Assembly (NCBI GenBank): GCA_036391875.1
Contig: DASVZA010000016.1
Location: 216,896-280,895, forward strand
Length of the DNA stretch: 64,000 nt
Source: Parasulfuritortus sp036391875
Lineage (GTDB): Bacteria > Pseudomonadota > Gammaproteobacteria > Burkholderiales > Thiobacillaceae
Reading direction: 5' to 3'
Shown here: positions 43,793 to 52,535 of the stretch, in pieces
Numbering within the stretch: the first letter of the stretch is position 1
Layout: the number at the start of each line of letters is the position of its first letter
The notes under the pieces: generated by a model
Seen by the model: only the letters and a program-made list of their open reading frames with translations
The model's database searches: none
Told to the model about the DNA's origin: nothing
Program-made: the position numbers and the translations under genes

Positions 43793-44637
43793 GCGGTGAA
43801 TTCCTCCGCCACTTCCGGGTGCTTCATGGCGTATTCCACCGTGGCCTGCAGATAGCCTTCCTTGGAGCCGCAGTCGTAGCGGACGCCGTCGAAGTTGTAG
43901 GCCAGCACCTGCTGCTCCTTGAGCAGGCCGGCGATGGCGTCGGTCAGCTGCAGTTCGTTGCCGGCGCCGCGCTCGATCTGGCGCAGCTGGTTGAAGATGC
44001 GCGGGGTCAGCACGTAGCGGCCAACCACGGCCAGATTGGAGGGTGCATCGGCCGGCTTCGGCTTTTCGACGATCTTGGTCACCCGGCTCAGGCGATCCGA
44101 CATCGGTTCGCTGGCGACGATGCCGTAGGAACCGGTGTCCTGCGGATCGACGTTCTGCACCCCGACGATGGAACACTGGTAGTAGTCGTACTGGTCGCAC
44201 ATCTGCTTGGTGACGCCCGGCTCGGCGTCGATCAGGTCGTCGGCCAGGATGACGACGAAGGGTTCGTCGTTCACCGCCGGCTCGGCGCAGAGCACGGCGT
44301 GGCCCAGGCCCAGCGCCTCGGCCTGGCGGATGTAGATGCAGTTGACGTAGCTGGGCAGCATGGCGCGCAGTTCCTTCAGCGCCGCCAGCTTGCCCCGGTT
44401 CTCCAGTTCCACCTCCAGCTCGTAGGCCTTGTCGAAGTGGTCGGAGATGGCCCGCTTGGTGCGGCCGATGATGAAGATCAGGTCGGTGATGCCGGCCGAC
44501 ACTGCCTCTTCGACCGCATACTGGATCAGCGGCTTGTCGACGATCGGCAGCATTTCCTTGGGCGTCGCCTTGGTGGCGGGCAGAAAACGGGTACCCATCC
44601 CGGCGGCCGGGAACACGGCCTTGGTCACGCGCTTCAT
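43735..44637 (-). CDS. galU: UTP-glucose-1-phosphate uridylyltransferase
   Basis: A 300-residue nucleotidyltransferase making UDP-glucose for polysaccharides, LPS and trehalose. The signature FPAAGMGTRFLPATKATPKE (~10-29) and PIVDKPLIQYAVEEA are at the N-terminus; VILADDLID (~127), YVLTPRIF and FDGVRYDCGSKEGYLQA (~250) are also present. It overlaps convergently with nnrD by 58 bp at the 3' end. GGAGGAAT precedes the ATG. It lies 72 bp downstream of ligA. Confidence 0.96.
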   Translation of the reverse strand: MKRVTKAVFPAAGMGTRFLPATKATPKEMLPIVDKPLIQYAVEEAVSAGITDLIFIIGRTKRAISDHFDKAYELEVELENRGKLAALKELRAMLPSYVNCIYIRQAEALGLGHAVLCAEPAVNDEPFVVILADDLIDAEPGVTKQMCDQYDYYQCSIVGVQNVDPQDTGSYGIVASEPMSDRLSRVTKIVEKPKPADAPSNLAVVGRYVLTPRIFNQLRQIERGAGNELQLTDAIAGLLKEQQVLAYNFDGVRYDCGSKEGYLQATVEYAMKHPEVAEEFTAYIKGRFCGPCKAASLDKP

Positions 44638-44709
44638 CGAGATTCCTCCTGGATTGCGCCGGCAACGCAGCGAACGCCGCCGGCCAGTTTCTTGTTTGCA
44701 AGTTTCAAA

Positions 44710-46764
44710 TCAATCACTCCCCGGTTTCAATAAAGTCAACAGACCGTCCTGATCGAGAACGGTAATGCCCAACTCTTGCGCTTTCGTGAATTTTGACCCG
44801 GGATCGGCCCCGGCGACAACATAATCGGTTTTCTTCGAGACGCTGCCGGCCACCTTGCCGCCGGCCGCCTCGATCATTGCCTTGGCCTGGTCGCGCGCCA
44901 GATCAGGCAAGGCCCCGGTCAGGACGAAGGTCTTGCCGGACAGGTGGCCCAAGCCGGCCGGCCGCGCTTCACCGTCGCGCCAGGCGCCCGCCTCGCGTAA
45001 TCGTTCGATGACCGCGCGGTTGTGAGGTTCCCGGAAGAAGGCCAGGATCGACTCGGCCACGATGGGGCCGACGTCGTTGACCGCCAGCAGCGCCTCCTCG
45101 TCGGCCGCCATCAGGGCGTCCAGGCTGCCGAAGTGACGGGCCAGGTCCTTGGCCGTCTGCTCGCCGACGTTGCGGATGCCGAGGGCGTGGATGAAACGGG
45201 CCAGTTCCCGGCCCCGGCTGGCCTCGATGGCGGCCAGCAGGTTGGCCGCCGACTTCTCGGCCATGCGCTCCAGGCCGGCGACCGGCGCCAGGGTCAAGCC
45301 GTAGATGTCGGCCGGGGTCTGCACCAGGCCCTTGTCGACCAGCTGATCGACCAGCTTGTCGCCCAGGCCCTCGATGTCCATGGCCCGGCGGCTGGCGAAG
45401 TGCAGGATCGCCTGCTTGCGCTGGGCCGGGCAGGACAAGCCGTTGCTGCAGCGGGCGACCGCCTCGCCTTCGATGCGCACCACCGGGGCGCCGCATTCCG
45501 GGCAGGCTTTCGGCATCTCGAACACATCGTGCAGCGGCGTGACCAGGTCGCGCATCGGCCGCCGCTCCAGGACCACCGACACCACTTCCGGGATCACGTC
45601 GCCCGCCCGGCGCACGATCACGGTGTCGCCGATCCGCACGTCCTTGCGCCGCACCTCGTCCTCGTTGTGCAGGGTGGCGTTGGTCACCGTGACGCCGCCG
45701 ACGAAGACCGGCGCCAGGCGCGCCACCGGGGTGATGGCGCCGGTCCGGCCGACCTGGACCTCGATCGCCTCGACCGTGGTCAACTCCTCCTGGGCCGGAT
45801 ATTTGTGGGCCACCGCCCAGCGCGGCTCGCGGGCGACGAAGCCCAGGCTCTGCTGCAGATCCAGGCGGTTGACCTTGTAGACCACGCCGTCGATGTCGAA
45901 CGGCAGGCGGTCGCGCTTGGCAGCGACGGCGCGGTGGAATTCGACCAGGGTGGCGCTGCCCGGGCCGACCGCGCGTTCCTCGCTGACCGGCAGGCCGAGC
46001 ACACTGAGCGCGTCGAGCAGCGCGCCGTGGCTGGCCGGCATATCCCAGCCGATCGTCTCGCCGATGCCGTAGCAATAGAAGGACAGCGGCCGCTGGGCGG
46101 CGACGGCCGGGTCGAGCTGGCGGATGCTGCCGGCCGCGCCGTTGCGCGGATTGACCAAGGTCGGCTTGTTGTGGGCCCGCTGCTTCTCGTTGTAGCGCTC
46201 GAAGTCGTCGCGCCGCATGAACACCTCGCCGCGCACTTCGAGCACGGCCGGTGGTCGTTCGGTCTTCAGGCGCAGCGGGATGGCGTGCACGGTGCGCACG
46301 TTCTGGGTCACGTCCTCGCCGGTCTCGCCGTCGCCCCGGGTCGCGGCCTGGACCAGGACGCCGTCCTCGTAGCGGAGCGACATGGCGAGGCCGTCGAACT
46401 TCAGTTCGGCGGCATATTCGACCGGGGGATCGAGTTCGGTCAGGCCGAGCTCCTTGCGCACCCGGGCGTCGAAGGCCGTCGCCCCGGCCGGCGTGGTGTC
46501 GGTCTCGGTCCGGATCGACAGCATGGGCACCCGGTGCCGGACCGGTGGGAAGGCCGACAGCGGCTTGCCGCCGACCCGCTGGGTGGGCGAATCCGGTGTC
46601 TTCAGTTCGGGATGAGCCGCCTCCAGATCCTGCAGCTCGCGGAACAATCGGTCGTACTCGGCATCGGGGATGACCGGGTGGTCGAGGACGTAGTAGTTGT
46701 AATTGTGGGTTTCAACCTCGGCCCGGAGCTGCTTCAGCCGGGCGGCCGCCTCTTCCCGATTCAT
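44710..46764 (-). CDS. ligA: NAD-dependent DNA ligase
   Basis: A 684-residue replicative ligase. Domain Ia and adenylation domain with the catalytic lysine in AAELKFDGLAMSLRYEDG (~118), OB fold, a four-Cys zinc finger (CPECGAP ... ARCSNGLSCPAQ, ~410-440), helix-hairpin-helix repeats (IEGLGDKLVDQLVDKG onward) and a C-terminal BRCT domain (LSGKTFVLTGALPDLARDQ, ~600). All elements are complete. It overlaps zipA by 4 bp. It seals Okazaki fragments and repair nicks. Confidence 0.97.
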   Translation of the reverse strand: MNREEAAARLKQLRAEVETHNYNYYVLDHPVIPDAEYDRLFRELQDLEAAHPELKTPDSPTQRVGGKPLSAFPPVRHRVPMLSIRTETDTTPAGATAFDARVRKELGLTELDPPVEYAAELKFDGLAMSLRYEDGVLVQAATRGDGETGEDVTQNVRTVHAIPLRLKTERPPAVLEVRGEVFMRRDDFERYNEKQRAHNKPTLVNPRNGAAGSIRQLDPAVAAQRPLSFYCYGIGETIGWDMPASHGALLDALSVLGLPVSEERAVGPGSATLVEFHRAVAAKRDRLPFDIDGVVYKVNRLDLQQSLGFVAREPRWAVAHKYPAQEELTTVEAIEVQVGRTGAITPVARLAPVFVGGVTVTNATLHNEDEVRRKDVRIGDTVIVRRAGDVIPEVVSVVLERRPMRDLVTPLHDVFEMPKACPECGAPVVRIEGEAVARCSNGLSCPAQRKQAILHFASRRAMDIEGLGDKLVDQLVDKGLVQTPADIYGLTLAPVAGLERMAEKSAANLLAAIEASRGRELARFIHALGIRNVGEQTAKDLARHFGSLDALMAADEEALLAVNDVGPIVAESILAFFREPHNRAVIERLREAGAWRDGEARPAGLGHLSGKTFVLTGALPDLARDQAKAMIEAAGGKVAGSVSKKTDYVVAGADPGSKFTKAQELGITVLDQDGLLTLLKPGSD

Positions 46765-47984
46765 GCGAACAGGCGCAAGGCCCGCTCGCCGCCGGCCGGG
46801 ATGCCGAGTTGCGCCATGCGGGCGTAGATCATCTCCAGGCGCTGGCGGTCCTTGGCCAGGCTGTCCCGGCTGACCGGCCGGCCGCCGTCGTCGACCAGTT
46901 GGCCGCCCAGGCGCGCGGCCAACTCGAAACCGAGACCGGCCATACGGTCGAACGCGGCTAGGCCGTCGGCCACCCGGGGCACGTCGAACAGCAGGGACAG
47001 GCCCTGGACGCTCTGGATCGATTCATCCCCGGCGGCCAGCATCTCATTGTGGGTGGCCAGGGTGAACAGCTGCCGGCCCTGACCATCGCGCAAGCCGTAG
47101 GTGCCGTCGCCGCCCTGGGTCAGGCCGGAGGCCGTAGCTAGGTCGTGGATGTCCTGACTGGGAAAGTCGAGGCCGGAAGAGGACACCACGTTGAGCCCGA
47201 TCAGCATGTCGACCTCGGCGCAGAAACTGTCGAGCACCCTGGCCTGCTCCAGGGCGACGGCCTTGTCCTGGCAGGACACGGCGCCGCCGTGTTCGGTGGC
47301 GAACTCGTACAGCCGGCGGCAGAAGGTGTCGATCTGCACCTCGCTGAGCGGGCCGGAGCGGTCGGCCAGCAGCAGCGACAGTTCGACCGTGTCGTAGGGC
47401 CGGGCGGCATGGGCCAGCACCGGCTCCCAGGTCCCGTCCTCGCGCCGGCCGAACAGGCGGATCGGCTTGCTGATCCGGCGCATATTGTCCAACAGGGTGG
47501 CGAACACCAGGGCGGTCGGCTGGGCATAGCGCAGGCGGGCGACATACTCGATCGCGCCATCGAGCGGGCCTTCCGGCTCGACGCCGGTGCGCGACGGCGG
47601 GCTCGTGCGGGACGGCGCGGCAACCGGCGGTTCCGGTTCGACGGGCGGAGGCGCGACGAAACGGGGTTCCGGCTCGGCCGGCGGCATTTCCACTGTGGCA
47701 GCCGGCAACGGCCAGTCGTCGGGCTCCAAGCCCTCGTCCTCGTCGGTCAGGTGGATGCGGGGTTCGATGCGCGAGTCGGACAGATGCTCGGGCGGCGACA
47801 CGTCGCGCAGGGATACCTCTTCCTGGGACACCGAGTCGTCCTGCAGTATCGGGTCCTTCTGGCGGAGACCGAATATCCTTTCCGCCTGCTTGCGCGAGCG
47901 GCGTTCCTGCCACAGGTTGTACAGGAACATGGCTGCGACCAGGCCGACACCCAGCGCGATCAATGAGTATTGCAGAGACGTCAC
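46761..47984 (-). CDS. zipA: ZipA-like cell division protein
   Basis: A 407-residue protein with an N-terminal membrane anchor (LIALGVGLVAAMFLYNLW, ~8-25), a basic stretch, a ~120-residue acidic and Pro-rich linker, and a C-terminal ZipA-type FtsZ-binding domain (~200-400). The C-terminal part is weakly conserved, but location directly before ligA is the betaproteobacterial smc-zipA-ligA context; smc is absent here and ftsB lies upstream instead, overlapping by 4 bp. It would anchor FtsZ to the membrane. Confidence 0.82.
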   Translation of the reverse strand: MTSLQYSLIALGVGLVAAMFLYNLWQERRSRKQAERIFGLRQKDPILQDDSVSQEEVSLRDVSPPEHLSDSRIEPRIHLTDEDEGLEPDDWPLPAATVEMPPAEPEPRFVAPPPVEPEPPVAAPSRTSPPSRTGVEPEGPLDGAIEYVARLRYAQPTALVFATLLDNMRRISKPIRLFGRREDGTWEPVLAHAARPYDTVELSLLLADRSGPLSEVQIDTFCRRLYEFATEHGGAVSCQDKAVALEQARVLDSFCAEVDMLIGLNVVSSSGLDFPSQDIHDLATASGLTQGGDGTYGLRDGQGRQLFTLATHNEMLAAGDESIQSVQGLSLLFDVPRVADGLAAFDRMAGLGFELAARLGGQLVDDGGRPVSRDSLAKDRQRLEMIYARMAQLGIPAGGERALRLFA

Positions 47985-48289
47985 GGGGCGGACTCCTGAG
48001 TGGTCGCCGGCTCGGCGGCCGGCTCCATGACTTGGAAGAAGGTTTCGTCCGGACGGATCATGCCCAGTTGGTAGCGCGCACGCGACTCGATGGCGCCGTA
48101 GCCGGTCTTCAGATCGGTCACTTCAGCCGCCAACTGGGCATTGCGGGCGGTCAGGCCATCGTTGGCCGCCCGCTGCTCGGCCACCTGCCGCTTCAGGTCC
48201 CATACCTTCAGCCAGCTGCCCTTCCCCAGCCACAGCGGGTATTGCAGCATGAGTATCAGAATCGCCAGCACCCAGGTCAGGGCCTTCAT
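47981..48289 (-). CDS. ftsB: Cell division protein FtsB
   Basis: A 102-residue bitopic protein. A transmembrane helix (LTWVLAILILMLQYPLWL, ~4-21) is followed by GKGSWLKVWDLKRQVAEQRAANDGLTARNAQ, a leucine-zipper-like coiled coil, then a short tail ARYQLGMIRPDETFFQVM typical of FtsB. It forms the FtsQLB complex that activates septal peptidoglycan synthesis. It follows eno with a one-base gap, the usual eno-ftsB pairing. Confidence 0.93.
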   Translation of the reverse strand: MKALTWVLAILILMLQYPLWLGKGSWLKVWDLKRQVAEQRAANDGLTARNAQLAAEVTDLKTGYGAIESRARYQLGMIRPDETFFQVMEPAAEPATTQESAP

Positions 48290-48290
48290 C

Positions 48291-49574
48291 TCACCTCAGT
48301 TGGTAAAAGGCGCCCATGCCCGGGAAGTCGGCCATGTCGCCCAGCTCCTCCTCGATGCGGAGCAGCTGGTTGTACTTGGCGATCCGGTCGGAACGGGACA
48401 GGGAGCCGGTCTTGATCTGCATCACGTTGCTGCCCACCGCCAGGTCGGCGATGAAGGCGTCCTCGGTCTCGCCGGAGCGGTGCGAGATCACCGAGGTCCA
48501 GCCGGCGCGCTTGGCCATCTCGATGGCCTGGAAGGTCTCGGACAGGGTGCCGATCTGGTTGACCTTGATCAGGATCGAGTTGGCCACGCCCTTCTCGATG
48601 CCTTCCTTCAGGATCCGGGTGTTGGTGACGAAGATGTCGTCGCCGACCAGCTGGATCCGCTTGCCCAGCTTGGCGTTGAGCAGCGCCCAGCCTTCCCAGT
48701 CCTGCTCAGCCATGCCGTCCTCGATGCTGACGATGGGGTACTTGTCGACCCAGGCGGCCAGGTAGTCGACGAATTCGGCGGAGGTCAGCTTCAGGCCTTC
48801 GGCGCTGATGTGGTACTTGCCGTCCTTGTAGAACTCGGAGCTGGCGCAGTCCATGCCGATCACCACGTCCTTGCCGGCGACGTAGCCGGCTTCCTCGATG
48901 GCCTTGACGATGTACTGCAGCGCTTCCTCGTTCGACTTGAGGTTGGGCGCGAAGCCGCCCTCGTCGCCCACGCTGGTGGCGTGGCCGGCCTTGTGCAGCA
49001 GCTTCTTCAGGGTGTGGAACACCTCGGCGCCGGCGCGCAGGGCCTCGCGGAAGCTGGGCAGGCCGGCTGGGATGATCATGAATTCCTGCATGTCGACGCT
49101 GTTGTCGGCATGGGCGCCGCCGTTGATGATGTTCATCATCGGCACCGGCAGGCTCATCGGCGCGGCACCGCCCAGGTAGCGGTACAGCGGCAGGCCGGCC
49201 TCTTCCGCGGCGGCGCGGGCGCAGGCCAGGGAGACGGCCAGCATGGCGTTGGCGCCCAGGCGGGACTTGTTCTCGGTGCCGTCCAGCTCGATCATGGTGC
49301 GGTCGATGAAGGCCTGCTCTTCGACGTCGAGGCCCATGATGGCCTCGGCGATTTCGGTGTTCACGTGTTCGACGGCGTTGAGCACGCCCTTGCCCTGGTA
49401 GCGGCCCTTGTCGCCATCGCGCAGTTCGATGGCCTCGCGGCTGCCGGTGGAGGCGCCGGACGGCACGGCGGCACGGCCGAGGACGCCGGATTCGAGCAGG
49501 ACATCGGCTTCCACGGTGGGGTTGCCGCGGGAATCCAGGATTTCGCGGGCGATCACGTCTACGATTGCACTCAT
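48291..49574 (-). CDS. eno: Enolase
   Basis: A 427-residue glycolytic enzyme converting 2-phosphoglycerate to phosphoenolpyruvate; also part of the RNA degradosome in some bacteria. SRGNPTVEADV (~16), GASTGSREA (~39), GDEGGFAPNL (~207), SIEDGMAEQDWEG (~288), GDDIFVTN (~315), the catalytic lysine near ILIKVNQIGTLSET (~338) and SHRSGETED (~368) are all present. It follows kdsA by 50 bp. The PEP it forms feeds KdsA. Confidence 0.98.
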   Translation of the reverse strand: MSAIVDVIAREILDSRGNPTVEADVLLESGVLGRAAVPSGASTGSREAIELRDGDKGRYQGKGVLNAVEHVNTEIAEAIMGLDVEEQAFIDRTMIELDGTENKSRLGANAMLAVSLACARAAAEEAGLPLYRYLGGAAPMSLPVPMMNIINGGAHADNSVDMQEFMIIPAGLPSFREALRAGAEVFHTLKKLLHKAGHATSVGDEGGFAPNLKSNEEALQYIVKAIEEAGYVAGKDVVIGMDCASSEFYKDGKYHISAEGLKLTSAEFVDYLAAWVDKYPIVSIEDGMAEQDWEGWALLNAKLGKRIQLVGDDIFVTNTRILKEGIEKGVANSILIKVNQIGTLSETFQAIEMAKRAGWTSVISHRSGETEDAFIADLAVGSNVMQIKTGSLSRSDRIAKYNQLLRIEEELGDMADFPGMGAFYQLR

Positions 49575-49624
49575 CTCTTCTTCTCTTTCCTTGCGTGTCG
49601 TGCGCCCTTGTGAGGCGCGGTTTC

Positions 49625-50470
49625 TTACGGCCTGACGCTGTCTTCGACGAAGCCGCGTTGTTTTACCAATAGATCGATTTCCTTCAGCGTCTCGAGCAGT
49701 TCCCGCATGGCGTCGAGCGGCCAGGCGTTGGGTCCGTCCGACAGGGCCCGGGCCGGGTCCGGATGGGTCTCGGCGAACAGGCCTGAGACGCCGGCCGCGA
49801 CCGCCGCCCGGGCCAGCACCGGCACGAATTCGCGCTGGCCGCCGGAACTGGTGCCCTGCCCGCCCGGCTGCTGCACCGAATGGGTGGCGTCGAACACCAC
49901 CGGGCAGCCGGTCTCGCGCATCACGGCCAGGCCGCGCATGTCTGATACCAATGTGTTATAGCCGAACGAGACGCCGCGCTCGCAGACCATGATGGTGTCG
50001 GCGCCGCCGTTCGCGGCCTTGGCCTTGTCGACCACGTTCTTCATGTCCCAGGGCGCCAGGAACTGGCCCTTCTTGATGTTCACCGGCTTGCCCGTGGCGG
50101 CGCAGGCCTGGATGAAGTCGGTCTGCCGACAGAGGAAGGCCGGGGTCTGCAGCACGTCGACCACCTCGGCCACCGCCTGGATCTCGGCCTCGGTGTGGAC
50201 GTCGGTCAGCACCGGCACGCCGATCTGCTTCTTCACCTCGGCCAGGATCGCCAGGCCGCCCTCCATGCCCAGGCCGCGGAACGAGGCGCCGGAAGAACGG
50301 TTGGCCTTGTCGTAGGACGACTTGTAGATGAACGGGATGTTGAGTTCCGCGCACAGCTCCTTCAATCGGCCGGCGGTATCCATGGCCAGCTGCTGCGATT
50401 CAATGACGCAGGGGCCGGCGATCAGGAATAGCGGCTGGTCGAGGCCAGCTTCGAATCCGCACAGCTTCAT
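49625..50470 (-). CDS. kdsA: 3-deoxy-D-manno-octulosonate 8-phosphate synthase (metal-dependent type)
   Basis: A 281-residue TIM-barrel enzyme joining PEP and arabinose-5-phosphate in KDO synthesis for lipopolysaccharide. The Cys in FLIAGPCVIES (~16-26) replaces the Asn of the metal-independent E. coli enzyme, so this is the metal-dependent class. IYKSSYDKANRSS (~49), DVHTE (~88), FLCRQTDFIQA and KKGQFLAPWDMKNV (~125) are also seen. ATG 50470 has GGAG eight bases upstream. The first 56 bp occur again 140 bp upstream at the end of pyrG with five differences, all synonymous or at the start codon. Confidence 0.95.
   Translation of the reverse strand: MKLCGFEAGLDQPLFLIAGPCVIESQQLAMDTAGRLKELCAELNIPFIYKSSYDKANRSSGASFRGLGMEGGLAILAEVKKQIGVPVLTDVHTEAEIQAVAEVVDVLQTPAFLCRQTDFIQACAATGKPVNIKKGQFLAPWDMKNVVDKAKAANGGADTIMVCERGVSFGYNTLVSDMRGLAVMRETGCPVVFDATHSVQQPGGQGTSSGGQREFVPVLARAAVAAGVSGLFAETHPDPARALSDGPNAWPLDAMRELLETLKEIDLLVKQRGFVEDSVRP
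50415..50470. repeat. 56-bp gene-start repeat, copy within kdsA
   Basis: First 56 bp of kdsA. It matches 50555-50610 at 51 of 56 positions. The five differences are the start codon (ATG against GTG) and four third-codon positions that leave the peptide unchanged. Confidence 0.95.
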
Positions 50471-50610
50471 TTGATCATCTCCACGCCGTCCCCACACGCG
50501 CCTGCGCTGGTCGATCCCCGCAAGCGGGGCCCCTCGCCCGACGCTCCGGCGCGCCCGGCGATCAGGAACAGCGGCTGGTCGAGACCGGCTTCGAATCCGC
50601 ACAGTTTCAC
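50467..50610 (-). CDS. Putative 47-residue leader ORF between pyrG and kdsA
   Basis: The ORF starts at GTG 50610, which overlaps the pyrG stop as GTGA with AAGGA upstream, and ends in TGA overlapping the kdsA ATG as ATGA. Residues 1-19 (MKLCGFEAGLDQPLFLIAG) equal the KdsA N-terminus; the rest, RAGASGEGPRLRG onward, is unrelated. The spacer has a hairpin CCCCG-CAAG-CGGGG (50516-50529) followed by CCCC. Frame differs from kdsA, so it is not an extension. It looks like the ancestral start of kdsA, cut off by an insertion-duplication. Translation is uncertain. Confidence 0.45.
   Translation of the reverse strand: MKLCGFEAGLDQPLFLIAGRAGASGEGPRLRGSTSAGACGDGVEMIK
50555..50610. repeat. 56-bp gene-start repeat, copy at end of pyrG
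   Basis: Displaced copy of the kdsA 5' end. The GTG start overlaps the pyrG TGA, the kind of coupling expected for an original pyrG-kdsA junction. Confidence 0.95.
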
Positions 50611-52241
50611 TTGGTTTCCTTGTGCTTGATGGCCGCTTCGACGAAGGCCTTGAACAGCGGGTGGCCGTCGCGCGGATTGGAAGTGAATTCGGGGTGGAAC
50701 TGGCAGCCGACGAACCAGGGATGCTGATCCTGCGGCAATTCCACCATCTCGCACAGATCGGTGCCGGGCGCCCGGCCGGACACCTTGAGGCCCTTGGCTT
50801 CGAGATCGGCCAGCAGCGTGTTGTTGACTTCATAGCGGTGGCGGTGGCGCTCGACGATCTCGGGCTTGCCGTAGACCGCCCGGGCCAGCGAGCCTTCCGC
50901 CAGTTTGCACAACTGGCCGCCCAGGCGCATGGTGCCGCCCAGATCGGATTGCTCGTCGCGCTTCTCGACCTTGCCCGAGGCATCCAGCCATTCTGTGATC
51001 AGGCCGATGACCGGATAGGGCGTGGCCGGATCGAATTCCGTGCTGTGCGCCTTGTCCATGCCGGCCACGTCGCGGGCGAACTCGACCACGGCGAGTTGCA
51101 TGCCCAGGCAGATGCCCAGGTAAGGCACCTTGTTTTCACGGGCATAGCGGACCGCGGCGATCTTGCCCTCGGTGCCCCGCTTGCCGAAGCCGCCCGGCAC
51201 CAGGATCGCGTCCATGCCCTTGAGCGCGGACAGGTCGCCGCCCTCGAGGTCTTCCGAATCCAGGTACTGGATCTTGACCTTGCTGCGGGTGTGCATGCCG
51301 GCGTGGATCATCGCCTCGGCCAGCGATTTGTAGGATTCGGTCAGGTCGACGTACTTGCCGACGAAGGCGATGTTGACCTCGTGCTCCGGATTTTCCAGCG
51401 CATCGACCAGGCGCTTCCAGACCGACAGGTCGGCCGCCTTGGCCAGGATGTTGAGCTTGTGGCAGACGATCTCGTCCAGCATCTGCTCGTGCAGCAGGGC
51501 CGGGATCTGGTAGATCGACTTGGCGTCCAGGGCCTCGATCACGGCCTCGGGCTGGACGTTGGTGAACAGGGCGATCTTGCGCCGTTCCTCGGGCGGGATC
51601 GAGCGATCGGCGCGGCAGAGCAGGATGTCCGGCTGGATGCCGATCTCGCGCAGCTCCTTGACCGAGTGCTGGGTCGGCTTGGTCTTCAGTTCGCCGGCGG
51701 TCGGGATGTAGGGCAGCAGGGTCAGGTGGATGAAGCAGGTCCGCTCCCGGCCTTCCTCGATGCCCATCTGGCGGATCGCCTCAAGGAAGGGCAGCGACTC
51801 GATGTCGCCCACCGTGCCGCCGATCTCGACCAGGGCGACCTCGGCGTCGCCGGCGCCCTGGCGGATATGCAGCTTGATCTCGTCGGTGATGTGCGGGATG
51901 ACCTGGACGGTCTTGCCCAGATACTCGCCGCGCCGCTCCTTCTTGATCACCGTCTCATAGATCTGGCCGGTGGTGAAGTTGTTGCGCTTGCCCATCTTGG
52001 CATGGGTGAAGCGTTCATAGTGGCCCAAGTCGAGGTCGGTCTCGGCGCCGTCCTCGGTGACGAACACCTCGCCGTGCTGGAAGGGCGACATGGTGCCGGG
52101 GTCGACGTTGATGTAGGGGTCCAGCTTGAGCAGGGTAACCTTGATGCCGCGCGATTCAAGAATGGCGGCCAGAGAGGCGGCGGCGATGCCCTTCCCGAGG
52201 GAAGAGACCACACCACCGGTAACAAAGACGAATCGGGTCAT
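50607..52241 (-). CDS. pyrG: CTP synthase
   Basis: A 544-residue enzyme aminating UTP to CTP. N-terminal synthetase domain: FVTGGVVSSLGKGIAAASLA (~5-24), DPYINVDPGTMSPFQHGEVFV (~42-62) and IGGTVGDIESLPF (~140). C-terminal glutaminase: the nucleophile Cys in YLGICLGMQLAVVEF (~378) and the catalytic His/Glu in CQFHPEFTSNP (~515). Length is standard. It heads pyrG-kdsA-eno-ftsB. CTP also activates KDO (CMP-KDO), so the pairing with kdsA is metabolically linked. Confidence 0.98.
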   Translation of the reverse strand: MTRFVFVTGGVVSSLGKGIAAASLAAILESRGIKVTLLKLDPYINVDPGTMSPFQHGEVFVTEDGAETDLDLGHYERFTHAKMGKRNNFTTGQIYETVIKKERRGEYLGKTVQVIPHITDEIKLHIRQGAGDAEVALVEIGGTVGDIESLPFLEAIRQMGIEEGRERTCFIHLTLLPYIPTAGELKTKPTQHSVKELREIGIQPDILLCRADRSIPPEERRKIALFTNVQPEAVIEALDAKSIYQIPALLHEQMLDEIVCHKLNILAKAADLSVWKRLVDALENPEHEVNIAFVGKYVDLTESYKSLAEAMIHAGMHTRSKVKIQYLDSEDLEGGDLSALKGMDAILVPGGFGKRGTEGKIAAVRYARENKVPYLGICLGMQLAVVEFARDVAGMDKAHSTEFDPATPYPVIGLITEWLDASGKVEKRDEQSDLGGTMRLGGQLCKLAEGSLARAVYGKPEIVERHRHRYEVNNTLLADLEAKGLKVSGRAPGTDLCEMVELPQDQHPWFVGCQFHPEFTSNPRDGHPLFKAFVEAAIKHKETK

Positions 52242-52535
52242 CTGAAATTTTCGTGCGGGTGACGATGAATTTTACCGGAAGCGGGCTTCGCCTGAAAACA
52301 GGCCGCCCCTTTTCCGATCAAAAATATTGGCGATTCCGACAAAACCCGCCGGAAAATCAACGAAAGCGCCTTAATCGGGGAGCCCTGCCCCCCCCTGAAG
52401 CCGCCAGCCAGCATCGAGCTGGGCCATCGCCGCCTGCCGAACCCGACCGGACAGCAATGGAACGCAGGGAAATCGCAGCAGGTTCATGGCACGGCCCGGG
52501 TCCGCCGCGCCGGCCTCCGCCCCTTCAGACCCGAA
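52242..52535. other. Intergenic region between purL and pyrG
   Basis: These 294 bases hold no supported gene. The pyrG-proximal half carries a candidate promoter (52269-52298). No T-tracted hairpin ending purL transcription was found. Confidence 0.5.
52269..52298 (-). promoter_or_regulatory. Candidate promoter of pyrG
   Basis: On the minus strand TTTTCA (52298-52293) is followed after 18 bases by TAAAAT (52274-52269). The predicted start lies ~20 bases before the pyrG ATG. The -35 matches poorly. Confidence 0.35.

Noticed and set aside
50622..52262. Long plus-strand open frame (over 540 codons) opposite pyrG
   Set aside because: It is antisense to a certain CTP synthase, has no family motif, and its His/Gly/Leu/Asp-rich make-up is what the opposite strand of GC-rich genes gives. 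Similar long antisense frames opposite der, typA, purL, htpG and ligA were rejected on the same ground.
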